Shown: positions 31,969 through 45,500, numbered from the stretch's first letter. The stretch: DNA of 64,000 bases from Triticum aestivum (GCF_018294505.1 NC_057809.1:138420979-138484978); one strand, 5' to 3'. The notes: a model not told the origin generated them from the sequence alone. Translations and numbers: made by a program.

Positions 31969-32413
31969 GCGGTACTACCGCTCCTACGAGCAGTACTACC
32001 GCTAGGGAGGCAGAAACCCAATGAAACAACACTGCAAAGGGGCAACAGGGCGGTACTACCGCGCGACCACGGAGAAAATAAACTGCGATGCCAACAACCG
32101 TTGGAGACAACTACGAGAAAAAGTCGGCATGATACTAATGCTCACAGGGAGCGGTACTACCGCGTAAGGGCGGATGTAACAAATAACATCCGCGCCTAAT
32201 ACCGCATGCAACAGCGCCAGGACACGAGGCAGCGGTACTACCATTTAGCAGGAGCAGTACTACTGCGTAGGGCGCGGAAGTAAAAAATTACTTCCGCGCC
32301 TACTTCCGTGCACGCTAGCGTTCTGGGCTAGAGGCAGCGGTACTACCGCTCACCAGCAGCAGTACTACCGCTGGCCCCTGCGGTACTACCGCTCCCTTGA
32401 GCAGTACTACCAC
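31969..32413. repeat. Ten-copy GCGGTACTACCGC array with hairpins, upstream of LTR X TATA box
   Basis: Copies, near-palindromic with G/A variation at the third base, start at 31969, 31990, 32050, 32151, 32232, 32254, 32337, 32359, 32380 and 32401. Neighbouring copies inside clusters are 21-22 bp apart. Between clusters are two hairpins: 32170-32193 (8-bp stem) and 32271-32300 (perfect 13-bp stem, AAAA loop). Confidence 0.85.
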
Positions 32414-32832
32414 ACGCCACAGAGAATTTAGCACTTGGATGCCTTCAAAACGCAGCTAAAGACAACAGACGGATCCAATAAACCAGAACTGCCATAACTT
32501 CTGCAAATGAGCTCCGAATTGAGCAAACTCAAGCTTGTTGGATACAAGACGACGAGTAGCATCAAAACAGCGGCTGGTTATAGTAAGAAGAGGCAGGGGA
32601 GGTATGCCTAACAGATAGAGGAGTGAAACCTCCAACAGAGAAGAATGGGCATAACCTCCAACATCGAAAACATCATAGAAGATGCAAGTGAACTCCGTTT
32701 TCGATGAACTCGATCTTCTCATCAAGATGACCATAAGCTCCAAAATTCACAAAGAGAACCAAATAAGAACCAAGAAAGATGATGCAAGGATGCAATGGTT
32801 TGAGCTCTCTACAAACGATTCGATCAAGCTAC

Positions 32833-34566
32833 TAAAGGAAATATGCCCTAGAGGCAATAATAAAGTTATTATTTATTTCCTTATATCATGATAAATGTTT
32901 ATTGTTCATGCTAGAATTGTATTAACCGGATACTTAGTACATGTGTGAATACATATACAAACAGAGTGTCACTATTATGCCTCTACTTGACTAGCTCATT
33001 AATCAAAGATGGTTAAGTTTCCTAACCATATACATGAGTTGTCATTTGATTCACGGGATCACTCATTAGGAGAATGATGTGATTGACTTGACCCATCCGT
33101 TAGCTTAGCACGATGATCGTTTAGTTTGTTGCTATTGCTTTCTTCATGACTTATACATGTTCCTATGACTATGAGATTATGCAACTCCCAAATATCGGAG
33201 GAACACTTTGTGTGCTACCAAACGTCACAACGTAATTGGGTGATTATAAAGGTGCTCTACAGGTGTCTCCGATGGTACTTGTTGAGTTGGCATAGATCAA
33301 GATTATGATTTGTCACTCCGATTGTCGGAGAGGTATCTCTAGGCCCTCTCGGTAATGTACATCACTATAAGCCTTGAAAACAATGTAACTAATGAGTTAG
33401 TTGCGGGATGATGCATTATGGAACGAGTAAAGAGACTTGCCGGTAACGAGATTGAACTAGGTATTGAGATACCGACGATTGAATCTCGGGCAAGTAACAT
33501 ACCGATGACAAAGGGAACAACGTATGCTGTTATGCGGTTTGACCGATAAAGATCTTCGTAAAATATGTAGGAACCAATATGAGCATCCAGGTTCCGCTAT
33601 TAGTTATTGACCAGAGACATGTCTTGGTCATGTCTACATAGTTCTCGAACCCGTAGGGTCTGCACGCTTAAAGTTCTGTGACGATCGGTTTTATGAGTTT
33701 ATGTGATTTGATGTACCGAACGTAGTTCGGAGTCCCGGATGAGATCGGGGACATGACGAGGAGTCTCCAAATGGTCGAGACGTAAAGATAAATATATTGG
33801 ATGACTATATTCGGACATTGAAAAGGTTCCGAGTGATTCGGGTATTTTTCGGGGTACCGGGGAGTTACGGGAATACGAGTAAGAAGTAATGAGCCTCATG
33901 GGCCAAGTGGTGGAAGAGAGGAGGCACGGCACACGGCCCTCCTAGCCCAAACCGAATTGGACTAGGGGCCGGCCCCCCTTTCCTCCTTTTCCTCCCTCTC
34001 CTTCCTTCTCCCTCTCCTCCTTCCTTTCCTCCTCCTAGTAGGAGTAGGAAAGGGGGTCCTACTCCTACTAGGAGGAGGACTCCTCCTCCTGGCATGCCCT
34101 ACAGGGGCCGGCCGACCTTCCCCTTGCTCCTTTATATACGGGGGCAGGGGGCACCCTAGAACACAGAAGTTGATCTGTTGATCTCTCCCAGCCGATTGCG
34201 GTGCCCCCCTCCACCATAATCCACCTCGATCATATCGTAGCGGTGCTTAGGCAAAGCCCTGCGTCGGTAGCATCATCATCACCGTCATCACGCCGTCGTG
34301 CTGACGGAACTCTCCCGTGAAGCTCTGCTGGATCAGAGTTCGTGGGACGTCATCGAGCTGAACGTGTGCCGAACTCGTAGGTGCCGTGCGTTCGGTACTT
34401 GGATCGGTCAGATCATGAAGACGTACGACTACATCAACCGCGTTGTGCTAACGCTTCCGCTTTTGGTCTACAAGGGTACGTGGACACACTCTCCCCTCTC
34501 GTTGCTATGCATCACCATGATCTTGTGTGTGTAGGAATTTTTTTGAAATTACTACGTTCCCCAACA
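32833..34566 (+). repeat. Copia-4 5' LTR (1734 bp)
   Basis: It starts TAAAGGAAATATGCC (TG mutated to TA) and ends TTCCCCAACA. TATA box TTTATATA at 34131-34138. A perfect 23-bp inverted repeat (34027-34049 with 34057-34079) lies upstream. Confidence 0.93.
34131..34138 (+). promoter_or_regulatory. Copia-4 LTR TATA box
   Basis: TTTATATA followed by CGGGGGCAGGGGG, the same context as in Copia-1. Confidence 0.65.
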
Positions 34567-34567
34567 G

Positions 34568-34580
34568 TGGCATCCAAGCC
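34568..34580 (+). other. Copia-4 primer binding site
   Basis: TGGCATCCAAGCC, one base after the LTR end; initiator-Met tRNA type. Confidence 0.78.
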
Positions 34581-35855
34581 TGGTTTATGCGTAGATGTTA
34601 TATGCACGAGTAGAACACAAGTGAGTTATGGACGATACAAGTCATAATGCTTACCAGCATGTCACACTTTGTTTCAGCGGTATTGTTGGATGAAGCGGCC
34701 CGGATCGACATTACGCGTACGCTTACGCGAGACTGGTTCTACCGACATGCTTTGCACACAGGTGGCTGGCGGGTGTCAGTTTCTCCAACTTTAGTTGAAT
34801 CGAGTGTGGCTACGCCCGGTCCTTGAGAAGTTTAAAACATCACCAACTTGACAAACTATCGTTGTGGTTTTGATGCGTAGGTAAGAACAGTTCTTGCTCA
34901 GCCCGTAGCAGCCACGTAAAACTTGCAACAACAAAGTAGAGGACGTCTAACTTGTTTTTACAGGGCATGTTGTGATGTGATATGGTCAATACATGATGAG
35001 ATATAAATTGTTATATGAGATGATCATGTTTTGTTATCGGCAACTGGCATAAGCCTTATGGTTGTGTCTTTATTGCATAAGATGCAAGCGCCAAATAATT
35101 GCTTTACTTTATCGCTATGCGATAGCAATAGTTGCAAGAGCAATAGATGGCGAGAAGACCATGTGACGACACATTGATAGAGATCAAGATGATGGAGATC
35201 ATGGTGTCATGCCGGTGACGATAGAGATCATGACGGTACTTTGGAGATGGAGATCAAAGGCGCAAGATGATCATGGCCATATCATGTCACATATTTTGAT
35301 TGCATATGATGTTTATCCTTTATACATCTTATTTTGCTTAGTTCGACGTTAGCATTATAAGATGAGCTCTCACTAAATTTCAAGGTATAGGTGTTCTCCC
35401 TGAGTATCCACCATTGCGCGACAGTTTGTCGTGCCGAGACACCACGTGATGATCGGGTGTGATAAGCTCTACGTTCGCATACAACGGGTGCAAACCAGTT
35501 TTGCACACGCGGAATACTCGGGTTAAACTTGACGAGCCTAGCATATGCAGATATGGCCTCGGAACACTGGAGAAAGAAAGGTCGAGCGTGAATCATATAG
35601 TAGATATGATCAACATAGTGATGTTCACCATTGAAAACTACTCCATCTCACGTGATGATCGGACATGGTTTAGTTGATATGGATCACATGATCACTTAGA
35701 TGATTAGAGGGATGTCTATCTAAGTGGGAGTTCTTAAGTAATATGATTAATTGAACTTTAATTTATCATGAACTTAGTCCTAATAGTATTAGCATAACTA
35801 TGTTGTAGATCAATAGCTCATGATGTAGCTTCCCGTTTATTTTTTGATATGTTCC
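34581..35855 (+). other. Copia-4 untranslated leader
   Basis: About 1.28 kb homologous to the leaders of Copia-1 (minus, 970-2186) and Copia-3 (8614-9900), including the TGATGATCGG and AAGTGGGAGTTC blocks. No supported gene. It ends at the Element B target copy GTTCC (35851-35855). Confidence 0.75.
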
Positions 35856-37397
35856 TGCTACCTCTTGATCACTGCGTTGGTTTTCCCTTGAAGAGGAAAG
35901 GGTGATGCAGTAAAGCAGCTTAAGTATTTCCCTCAGTTTTTGAGAACCAAGGTATCAATCCAGTAGGAGATCACGCTCAAGTCCCACGCACCTACACAAA
36001 CAAATAAGAACCTCGGTCACTTACGAGAGTGAGATATGATAGATATGATAAGATAATATTTTGGTATTTTTATGATAAAGAGAAATAAAGATGCAAAGTA
36101 AAATAAACGGCAAATGAAATAACTAAGTATTGTAAGATTAATATGATGGAATATAGACCCGGGGGCCATAGGTTTCACTAGTGGCTTCTCTCAAGAGCAT
36201 AAGTATTACGGTGGGTAAACGAATTACTGTCGAGCAATTGATAGAATTGAGCATAGTTATGAGAATATCTAGGTATGATCATGTATATAGGCATCATGTC
36301 CGAGACAAGTAGACAGAAATGATTCTGCATCTACTACTATTACTCCACACATCGACCGCTATCCAGCATGCATCTAGAGTATTAAGTTCAAGAGAACAGA
36401 GTAATGCCTTAAGGACGATGACATGATGTAGAGGGATAAACTCATGCAATATGATATAAACCCCATCTTTTTATCCTTGATGGCAACAATACAATACGTA
36501 TCGGTTCCGTTTCTGTCATTGGGATCGAACACCGCAAGATTGAACCCAAAGCTAAGCACTTCTCCCATTGCAAGAAAGATCAATCTAGTAGGCCAAACCA
36601 AACTGATAATTTGAAGAGACTTGCAAAGATAAACCAATCATACATAAAAGAATTCAGAGGAGAATCAAATATTGTTCATAGATAATCTGGATCATAAACC
36701 CACAATTCATCGGATCTCGACAAACACACCGCAAAAGAAGATTACATCGAATAGATCTCCAAGAAAATCGAGGAGAACTTTGTATTGAGATCCAAAGAGA
36801 GAGAAGAAGCCATCTAGCTAATAACTATGGACCCGTAGGTCTGAAGTAAACTACTCACAGATCACCGGAGAGGCCATGGAGTTGATGTAGGGGCCCTCCA
36901 TGATAAATGCCCCCTCCAGTGGAGCTCCGAAAAAGGCCCCGAGATGGGATCCCTCGAGTACAGAAGGTTGCAGCGGTGGAATTAGGTTTTCGTGGTGCTC
37001 CTAGATATTTGGGGGTACGTGGATATATATAGGAGGAAGAAGTACATCGGTGGAGCAACAGAGGGCCCACGAGGGTGGAGGGCGTGCCCAGGGGGTAGGC
37101 GCGCCCCCTGCCTCGTGCCTTCCACCCTTGTTTCTTGACGGCCACTCCAAGTCTCCTGGATCACGTTTGTTGAGAAAATCACGCTCCCGAAGGTTTCATT
37201 CCATTTGGACTTCGTTTGATATTCCTTTTCTTCGAAACCCTAAAATAGGCAAAAATAACAATTTGGACTGGGCCTCCGGTTAGTAGGTTAGTCCCAAAAA
37301 TGATATAAAAGTGTAAAATAAAGCCCATTAACATCCAAAATAGATAATATAATAGCATGGAGCAATCAAAAATTATAGATACGTTGGAGACGTATCA
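35856..37397 (-). repeat. Element B 3' LTR (1542 bp)
   Basis: Minus strand, from TGATACGTCTCCAACGTATC to AAGAGGTAGCA. It lacks about 40 bp (near 36010) that are present in the other copy. The purine tract AAGCTTGGGGATGCT precedes it at 37398-37415. Confidence 0.92.
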
Positions 37398-40155
37398 AGC
37401 ATCCCCAAGCTTAATTCCTGCTCGTCCTCAAGTAGGTAAATGATAAAAGAAGAATTTTTGATGTGGAATGCTTCCTAACATATTTCTCATTTAATTTTAT
37501 TTATTGTGGCATGAATGTTCAGATCCATAAGGTTCAAGATAAAAGTTTAATATTGACATAAAAATAATAATACTTCAAGCATACTAACTAAGCAATTATG
37601 TCTTCTCAAAATAACATGGCCAAAGAAAGTTATCCCTACAAAATCATATAGTCTGGCTATGCTCTATCTTCACCACACAAAATATTTAAACCATGCACAA
37701 CCTCGATGACAAGCCAAGCAATTGTTTCATACTTTTGATGTTCTCAAACTTTTTCAATCTTCACGCAATATATGAGCGTGAGCCATGGATATAGCACTAT
37801 GGTGGAATAGAATGGTGGTTGTGGAGAAGACAAAAAGGAGAAGATAGTCTCACATCAACTAGGCATATCAACGGGCTATGGAGATGCCCATTAATAGATA
37901 TCAATATGAGTGAGTAGGGATTGCCATGCAACGGATGCACTAGAGCTATAAGAGAAACTAAGTGGGTGTGCATCCAACTTGTTTGCTCACGAAGACCTAG
38001 GGCATTTTGAGGAAGCCCATCATTGGAATATACAAGCCAAGTTCTATAATGAAAAATTCCCACTAGTATATGAAAGCGATATCATAGGAGACTCTCTATA
38101 TGAAGAACATGGTGCTACATTGAAGCACAAGTGTGGAAAAAGGATAGTAACATTGTCCCTTCTCTCTTTTTCTCTCATTTTTTTATTTGGGCCTTCTTTT
38201 TTTGGCCTCTTTCCCTTTTTTCTCTTTTTTTTCGTCCGGAGTCTCATCCCGACTTGTGGGGGAATCATAGTCTCCATCATCCTTTCCTCACTGGGACAAT
38301 GCTCTAATAATGATGATCATCACACTTTATTTACTTACAACTCAAGAATTACAACTCAATACTTAGAACAAAATATGACTCTACGTGAATGCCTCCGGCG
38401 GTGTACTGGGATGTGCAACGATGCATGAGTGACATGTATGAAGAATTATGAACGGTGGCTTTGCCACAAATATGATGTCAACTACATGATCATGCAAGCA
38501 ATATGACAATGATGAAGCGTGTCATAATAACGGAACAATGGGAAGTTGCATGGCAATATATCTCAGAATGGCTATGGAAATGCCATAATAGGTAGGTATG
38601 GTGGCTGTTTTGAGGAAGGTATATGGTGGGTTTATGGTACCGGCGAAAGTTGCGCGATACTAGAGAGACTAGCAATGGTGGAAGGGTGAGAGTGCGTATA
38701 ATCCATGGACTCAACATTAGTCATAAGGAACTCACATACTTATTGGAAAAATCTATTAGTTATCGAAACAAAGTATTACGCGCATGCTCCTAGGGGGATA
38801 GATTGGTAGGAAAAGACCATCGCTCGTCCCCGACCGCCACTCATAAGGAAGACAATCAATAAATAAATCATGCTCCGACTTCATCACATAACGGTTCACC
38901 ATACGTGCATGCTATGGGAATCACAAACTTCAACACAAGTATTTCTCAGATTCACAACTACTCAACTAGCATGACTCTAATATCACCATCTCCATATCTC
39001 AAAACAATTATCAAGTATCAAACTTCTCATAGTATTCAATGCACTTCTATGAAAGTTTTTATTATTGCCATGTTGTTCTAAAGGACTCCCAAAATAATAT
39101 AAGTGAAGCATGAGAGAACAATAATTTCTATGAAACAAATCCACCACTGTGCTCTAAAAGATATAAGTGAAGCACTAGAGCAAAAACTATATAGCTCAAA
39201 AGATATAAGTGAAGCACATAGAGTATTCTAATAAATTTCAATTCATGTGAGTCTCTCTCAAAAGGTGTGTACATAAAGGATGATTGTGGTAAACTAAAAA
39301 GCAAAGACTCAAATCATACAAGACGCTCCAAGCAAAACACATATCATGTGGTGAATAAAAATATAGCTCCAAGTAAAGTTACCGATAGACGAAGACGAAA
39401 GAGGGGATGCCTTCCGGGGCATCCCCAAGCTTAGGCTTTTTAGTGTCCTTGAATTTTACCTTGGGGTGCCATGGGCATCCCCAAGCTTAGGCTCTTGCCA
39501 CTCTTTGTTCCATAATCCATCAAATCTTTACCCAAAACTTGAAAACTTCACAACACAAAACTCAAAGTAGAAAATCTCGTGAGCTCCGTTAGCAAAAGAA
39601 AACAAAACACCACTTCAAGGTACTGTAATGAACTCATTCTTTATTTATATTGGTGTTAAACCTACTGTATTCCAACTTCTCTATGGTTTATAAACTCTTT
39701 TATTAGCCATAGATTCATCAAAATAAGCAAACAACACAAGAAAAAACAGAATCTGTCAAAAATAGAACAGTCTGTAGTAATCTGTAGCTAACGCAAGTTC
39801 TGGACCCCCAAAAATTCTAAAATAAATTGCTGGAAGTGAGTAATTTATCTGTTAATCATATGAAAAAATAATTAACTAAATATCACCTTCCAAATAAAAA
39901 TGGTATCAATTCTCGTGAGCGCTAAAGTTCATGTTTTCTACAGCAAAATCAAAAAGACTTTCCCCAAGTCTTCCCAACGGTTCTACTTGGCACAAACACT
40001 AATTAAACACAAAAAAACACAAACAAAACAGAGACTAGATAAATTATTTATTACTAAACAGGAGCAAAAAGTAAGGAATAAAAATAAAATTGGGTTGCCT
40101 CCCAACAAGCGCTATCGTTTAACACCCCTAGCTAGGCATAAGAGCGAAGATAGAT
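37398..40155 (-). other. Element B noncoding interior
   Basis: Minus strand. Contains the same blocks as the Element A tail: GCTAGGCAT...AAGCGC at 40095-40140, and AAGCTTGGGGATGCC boxes at about 39420 and 39480. The remainder (37440-39380) is AT-rich and has no supported gene. Confidence 0.65.
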
Positions 40156-40751
40156 CTAGGTATTGCCATCTTTGGTTTTAGGGAAGAAAAGAGCAAACTT
40201 ATTAGCTATGGCATTAATCTTTCTATTTTTATAAAGCACATGGTTGTTAATGGTAGAAGAAAGATTAAGCATTTTACGGAAATTTGCATCTAAGCTAGCT
40301 TTCATCTCTTTGATAGATTCGTTTTGGTAAGAGAGCAAAAGAGATGTGGATTCAACCCTCTCATTCATGGGGTGCCCAAATATGGTTTTCATCTTTTCAT
40401 AAGTATCTACGGCATCCCCTTCAAGAAAACCTTCTTCAAAAATAGAATCTAGGACATGCTTAAACAAAGAAGGTAGGGCAACATAAAAGCTCTTTAAGTA
40501 AATTTCAATTTGGCATTGAGGCACATAGCTGGCCCGGATCCTTAATAGTCTATCCCAAGAATCTTTCAAAGATTCATCGAGTAAATAACGAAAAATTCCG
40601 GAGTCATCTTCGTCAAAATTATTAAGATTCTCATTGATAACTTCGGTAGGTCTTTCCATAGCATCATTTTTATGAGTTTAGAGAGAATAGAAGGATTGTC
40701 AAAAGTACTAAAACTAGGGAGAGAACCCCCAACCCTTTTTGATTCCGACAT
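40156..40751 (-). pseudogene. gag: Element B gag-like ORF (Athila type), one frameshift
   Basis: It starts at ATG 40751-40749 (MSESKRVGGSLPSFSTFDNP) and shifts frame by one near 40665-40690. It then continues as a 167-residue frame (MERPTEVINENLNNFDEDDS... to TAA at 40156). The segment DESLKDSWDRLLRIRASYVP, followed by about 45 residues ending in DAVDTYEKMKTIFG, has the layout of the capsid region of Athila-like gypsy Gag: an aromatic-rich SW..L core and a later TYE/AYEL helix. Gag would coat element RNA. No zinc knuckle remains, and the ORF stops shortly before the noncoding modules. Assignment to Athila-like Gag is by remembered pattern and by the tRNA-Asp primer site. Confidence 0.6.
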
Positions 40752-40954
40752 GGCGAAAGAAAGGAGAGCAAAAAAGAGATGGCAAATAAAACGGCAAGGG
40801 TGAAGTGGGGGAAAGGAAAACAAGAGGCAAATGGCAAATAATGTAATGCGAGGGATAAGAGTTTGTGATGGGTACTTGGTATATTTTCACTTGGTAATGG
40901 CGCCAGAAATGACTCATTGTGGGAGTCAAATCTTGAATTGACTTGGCGCAAATC

Positions 40955-40972
40955 TCCCCGGCAACGGCGCCA
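40955..40972 (-). other. Element B primer binding site (tRNA-Asp)
   Basis: Plus strand TCCCCGGCAACGGCGCCA, which equals the 3' end of plant tRNA-Asp(GTC) as I recall it. The minus strand TGGCGCCGTTGCCGGGGA is therefore a perfect primer site, 11 bp from the LTR. This is typical of Athila/Tat gypsy elements. Confidence 0.88.
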
Positions 40973-40983
40973 GAAATCCTTCT

Positions 40984-42568
40984 TGCTACCTCTTGAGCAC
41001 TGCGTTGGTTTTCGCTTGAAGAGGAAAGGGTGATGCAGTAAACCAGCGTAAGTATTTCCCTCGGTTTTTGAGAACCAAGGTATCAATCCAGTAGGAGATC
41101 ACACTCAAGTCCCACGCACCTACACAAACAAATAATATCCTCGCAACCAACGCGATAAAGGGGTTGTCAAGCCCTTCTCGGTCACTTACGAGAGTGAGAT
41201 CTGATAGATATGATAAGATAATATTTTTGGTATTTTTATGATAAAGAGAAATAAAGATGCAAAGTAAAATAAACGGCAATTGAAATAACTAAGTATTGGA
41301 AGATTAATATGATGGAAGATAGACCCGGGGGGCATAGGTTTCACTAGTGGCTTCTCTCAAGAGCATAAGTATTACAGTGGGTAAACGAATTACAGTCGAG
41401 CAATTGATAGAATTGAGCATAGTTATGAGAATATCTAGGTATGCTCATGTATATAGGCATCACATCTGAGACAAGTAGACCGAAACGATTCTGCATATAC
41501 TACTGTTACTCCACACATCGACCACTATCCAGCATGCATCTAGAGTATTAAGTTCAAGAGAACAAAGTAATGCCTTAAGGAAGATGACATGATGTAGAGG
41601 GATAAACTCATGCAATATGATATAAACCCCATCTTTTTATCCTCGATGGCAACAATACAATACGTATCGGTTCCCTTTCTGTCATTGGGATTGAACACCG
41701 CAAGATTGAACCCAAAGCTAGGCACTTCTCCCATTGCAAGAAAGATCAATCTAGTAGGCCAAATCAAACTGATAATTCGAAGAGACTTGCAAAGATAAAC
41801 CAATCATACATAAATGAATTCAGGGGAGAATCAAATATTGTTCATAGATAATCTGGATCATACACCCACAATTCATTGGATCTCGACAAACACACCGCAA
41901 AAGAAGATTACACCGAATAGATCTCCAAGAAAATTGAGGAGAACTTTGTATTGAGATCCAAAGAGAGAGAAGAAGCCATCGAGCTAATAACTATGGACCC
42001 GTAGGTCTGAAGTAAACTACTCACACATCACCGGAGAGGCCATGGAGTTGATGTAGAGGCCCTCCGTGATTAATGCCCCCTCTAGCGGAGCTCCGGAAAA
42101 GGCCTCGAGATGGGATCTCTCGAGTACAGAAGGTTGCGGCGGTGGAATTAGGTTTTCGTGGTGCTCCTGGATGTTTGGGGGGTACGTGGATATATTAGGA
42201 TGAAGAAGTACGTCGGTGGAGCAACAGAGGGTCCACGAGGGTGGAGGGCGCGCCCAGGGGGGATAGGCGCGCCCCCTACCTCGTGCCTTCCTCCCTTGTT
42301 TCTTAATGGCCAGTCCAAGTCTCCTGGATCACGTTTGTTGACAAAATCATGTTCCCGAAGGTTTCATTCCGTTTGGACTCCATTTGATATTCCTTTTCTT
42401 CGAAACCCTAAAATAGGCAAAAAAAACAACAATTTGGGCTAGGCCTCCGGTTAGTAGGTTAGTCCCAAAAATGATATAGAAGTGTAAAATAAAGCCCATT
42501 AACATCCAAAATAGATAATATAATAGCATGGAGCAATCAAAAATTATAGATACGTTGTAGACGTATTA
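40984..42568 (-). repeat. Element B 5' LTR (1585 bp)
   Basis: The minus strand starts TAATACGTCTACAACGTATC, with the terminal TG mutated to TA, and ends CAAGAGGTAGCA. It is followed on the plus strand by GTTCC, the second target copy. Confidence 0.92.
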
Positions 42569-42573
42569 GTTCC

Positions 42574-45500
42574 TAGAGAAAAATAAATTGAAAGATGTTA
42601 GTAGCAATGATGCGGATTGGATCCGTGATCTGAGGATTATCCTCAATGTTGCACAGAAGAATTATGTCCTTGATGCACCGCTAGGTGACGGACCTATTGC
42701 AGGAGCAGATGCAAACGTTATGAATGTTTGGCAAGCTCGATATGATGACTACTTGATAGTTTAGTGCACCATGCTTTACAGCTTAGAATTGGGGCTTCAA
42801 AGACGTTTTGAACGCCACGGAGCATATGAGATGTTCCAAGAGTTGAAATTAGTATTTCAGACTCATGCCCATGTCGAAAGGTATGAGACCTTTGACAAGC
42901 ACTTTTCCTACAAGATGGAGGAGAATAGCTCAGCTAGTGAGCATGTGCTCAGAATGTCTGAGTACTACAATCACTTAAATCAAGTGGGAGTTAATCTTCC
43001 AGATAAGATAGTGACCGATAGAGTTCTCTAGTCACTATCACCAAGTTACTGGAACTTTGTGATGGACTATAATATGCAAGGGATAACAGAAACGATTCCC
43101 AAGCTCTTCGTGATGCTGAAATCGACGAAGGTAGAAATCAAGAAAAGCATCAAAGTGTTGATGGTTGACAAGACCACTAGTTTCAAGAAAAGGGCAAAGG
43201 GAAGAAGGGGAACTTCAAGAAGAACGACAAGCAAGTTGCTGCTCAAGTGAAGAAGCCCAACTCTAGACCCAAGCCTGGGACTAAGTGCTTCTACTCCAAA
43301 GGGACTGGTCACTGGAAGCAGAACTGCCCCAAGTATTTGGCGGATAAGAAGGATGGCAAAGTGAACAAAGGTATATTTGATATACATGTTATTGATGTGT
43401 ATTTTACTAGTGTTTATAGCAACCCCTCAGTATTTGATACTAGTTCAGTTGCTGAGATTAGTAACTCGAAACGGGAGTTGCAGAATGAACAGAGACTAGT
43501 TAAGGGTGAAGTGACTATGTGTGTTGGAAGTGGTTCCAAGATTGATATGATCATCATCGCACACTCCCTATACTTTCGGGATTAGTGTTGAACCTAAATA
43601 AATGTTATTTGGTGTTTGCGTTAAGCATGCATATGATTTGATCATGTTTATTGCAATCCGTTTATTCATTCAAAGTCGGAGAATAATTGTTGTTTTGTTT
43701 ACATGAATAAAACCTTCAATGGTCATACACCCAAGGTGAATGGTTTATTGAATCTCGATCGTAGTGATACACATATTCATAATATTGAAGCCAAAAGATG
43801 CAAAGTTAATAATGACAGTGCAACTTATTTAACGCACTGCCGTTTAGGTCATATTGGTGTAAAGCGCATGAAGAAAATCCATGCCGGTGGGCTTTTGGAA
43901 TCACTTGATTATGAATCAGTTGATGCTTGCGAACCATGCCTCATGGGCAAGATGACTAAGACTCTGTTCTCCGGAACAATGGAGCAAGCAACAGACTCGT
44001 TGGAAATAATACATACTGATGTATGCAGTCCGATGAGTGTTGAGGCTCGCGGCAGGTATCGTTATTTTCTGACCTTCACAGATGATCTGAGTAAGATATG
44101 TGTATATCTTCTTGATGAAACATAAATCTGAAACATTTGAAAAGTTCAAATAATTTCAGAGTGAAGTGGAAAATCATCGTAACAAGAAAATAAAGTTTCT
44201 ACGATCTGATCGTGGAGGAGAATATTTGAGTTACGAGTTTGGTCTTCATTTGAAACAATGCGGAATAGTTTCGCAACGCACGCCACCTGGAACACCACAG
44301 CGTAATGGTGTGTCCGAACATCATAACCATACTTTATTAGATATGGTACAATCTATGATGTCTCTTACCGATTTACCACTATCATTTTGGGGTTATGCAT
44401 TAGAGACAACTGCATTCACGTTAAATAGGGCACCATCTAAATCCGTTGAGACGACGCCATATGAACTGTGGTTTGGCAAGAAACCAAAGTTGTCGTTTCT
44501 TAAAGTTTGGGGTTGCGATGCTTATGTGAAAAAGTTTCATCCTGATAAGCTCAAACCCAAATCGGAGAAATGTGTCTTCATAGGATACCCAAAGGAGACA
44601 GTTGGGTACACCTTCTATCACATATCCGAATGCAAGACATTCGTTGCTAAGAATGGATCCTTTCTAGAGAAGGAGTTTCTCTCGAAAGAAGTGAGTGGGA
44701 GGAAAGTAGAACTTGATGAGGTAACTGTATCTGCTCCCTTGTTGGAAAGTAGTTCATCACAGAAATCTGTTCTTGTGACTCCTGCACCAATTAGTGAGGA
44801 AGCTAATGATGATGATCATGTAACTTCAGATCAAGTTACTACAGAACCTCGTAGGTCAACCAGAGTGAGATCCGCACTAGAGTGGTACGGTAATCCTGTT
44901 CTGGATGTCATGTTGACCATGGCAAACCTACGAACTATGAGGAAGCGACGATGAACCCAGATTCCGCGAAATGGCTTGAGGCCATGAAATCTAAGATGGG
45001 ATCCATGTATGAGAAGAAACTATGGACTTTGATTGACTTACCCGATGATTGATGAGTCATTAAGAATAAATGGATCTTCAAGAGGAAGACGGATGCTGAT
45101 AGTAGTGTTACTATCTACAAAAGCTCGAATTGTCGCAAAATTTTTTCAACAAGTTCAAGGTGTTGACTGCGATGAGATTTTCTCACTCGTATTGATGCTT
45201 AAAAGTCTGTCCAAATCATGTTAGCAGTTGCCGCATTTTATGAAATCTGGCAAATGGATATCAAAACTGTATTCCTTCATGGATTTCTTAAAAGAAAAGT
45301 TGTATATGATGCAACCAGAAGGTTTTGTCGATCCTAAAGGTGCTAACAAAGTGAGCAAGCTCCAGTGATCCATCTATGGACTGGTGCAAGCATCTCAGAG
45401 TTGGAATATATGCTTTGATAAAGTGATCAAAGCATATGGTTTTATACAGACTTGCGGTGGAGCCTGTATTTATAAGAAAGTGAGTGGGAGCATGATGTCT

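Larger units (their letters stand above)
35856..42568 (-). mobile_element. Element B: non-autonomous Athila-like LTR retrotransposon
   Basis: Complete, 6713 bp, with perfect target duplications GTTCC (35851-35855 and 42569-42573) in the Copia-4 leader/gag. Minus strand order: 5' LTR (42568 to 40984), tRNA-Asp primer site, a gag-like ORF, about 2.7 kb of noncoding modules homologous to Element A, purine tract, 3' LTR (37397 to 35856). No protease, reverse transcriptase or integrase is seen. Confidence 0.92.

Noticed and set aside
31969..32413. Regularly spaced short repeats resembling a CRISPR array
   Set aside because: The DNA is clearly from a grass genome, the spacers are 8-9 bp or irregular, and the array lies in an LTR promoter region.
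40955..40972. Sequence equal to the 3' end of a tRNA-Asp gene
   Set aside because: Only 18 bases match and no tRNA body is present; the position next to an LTR shows it is a primer binding site.
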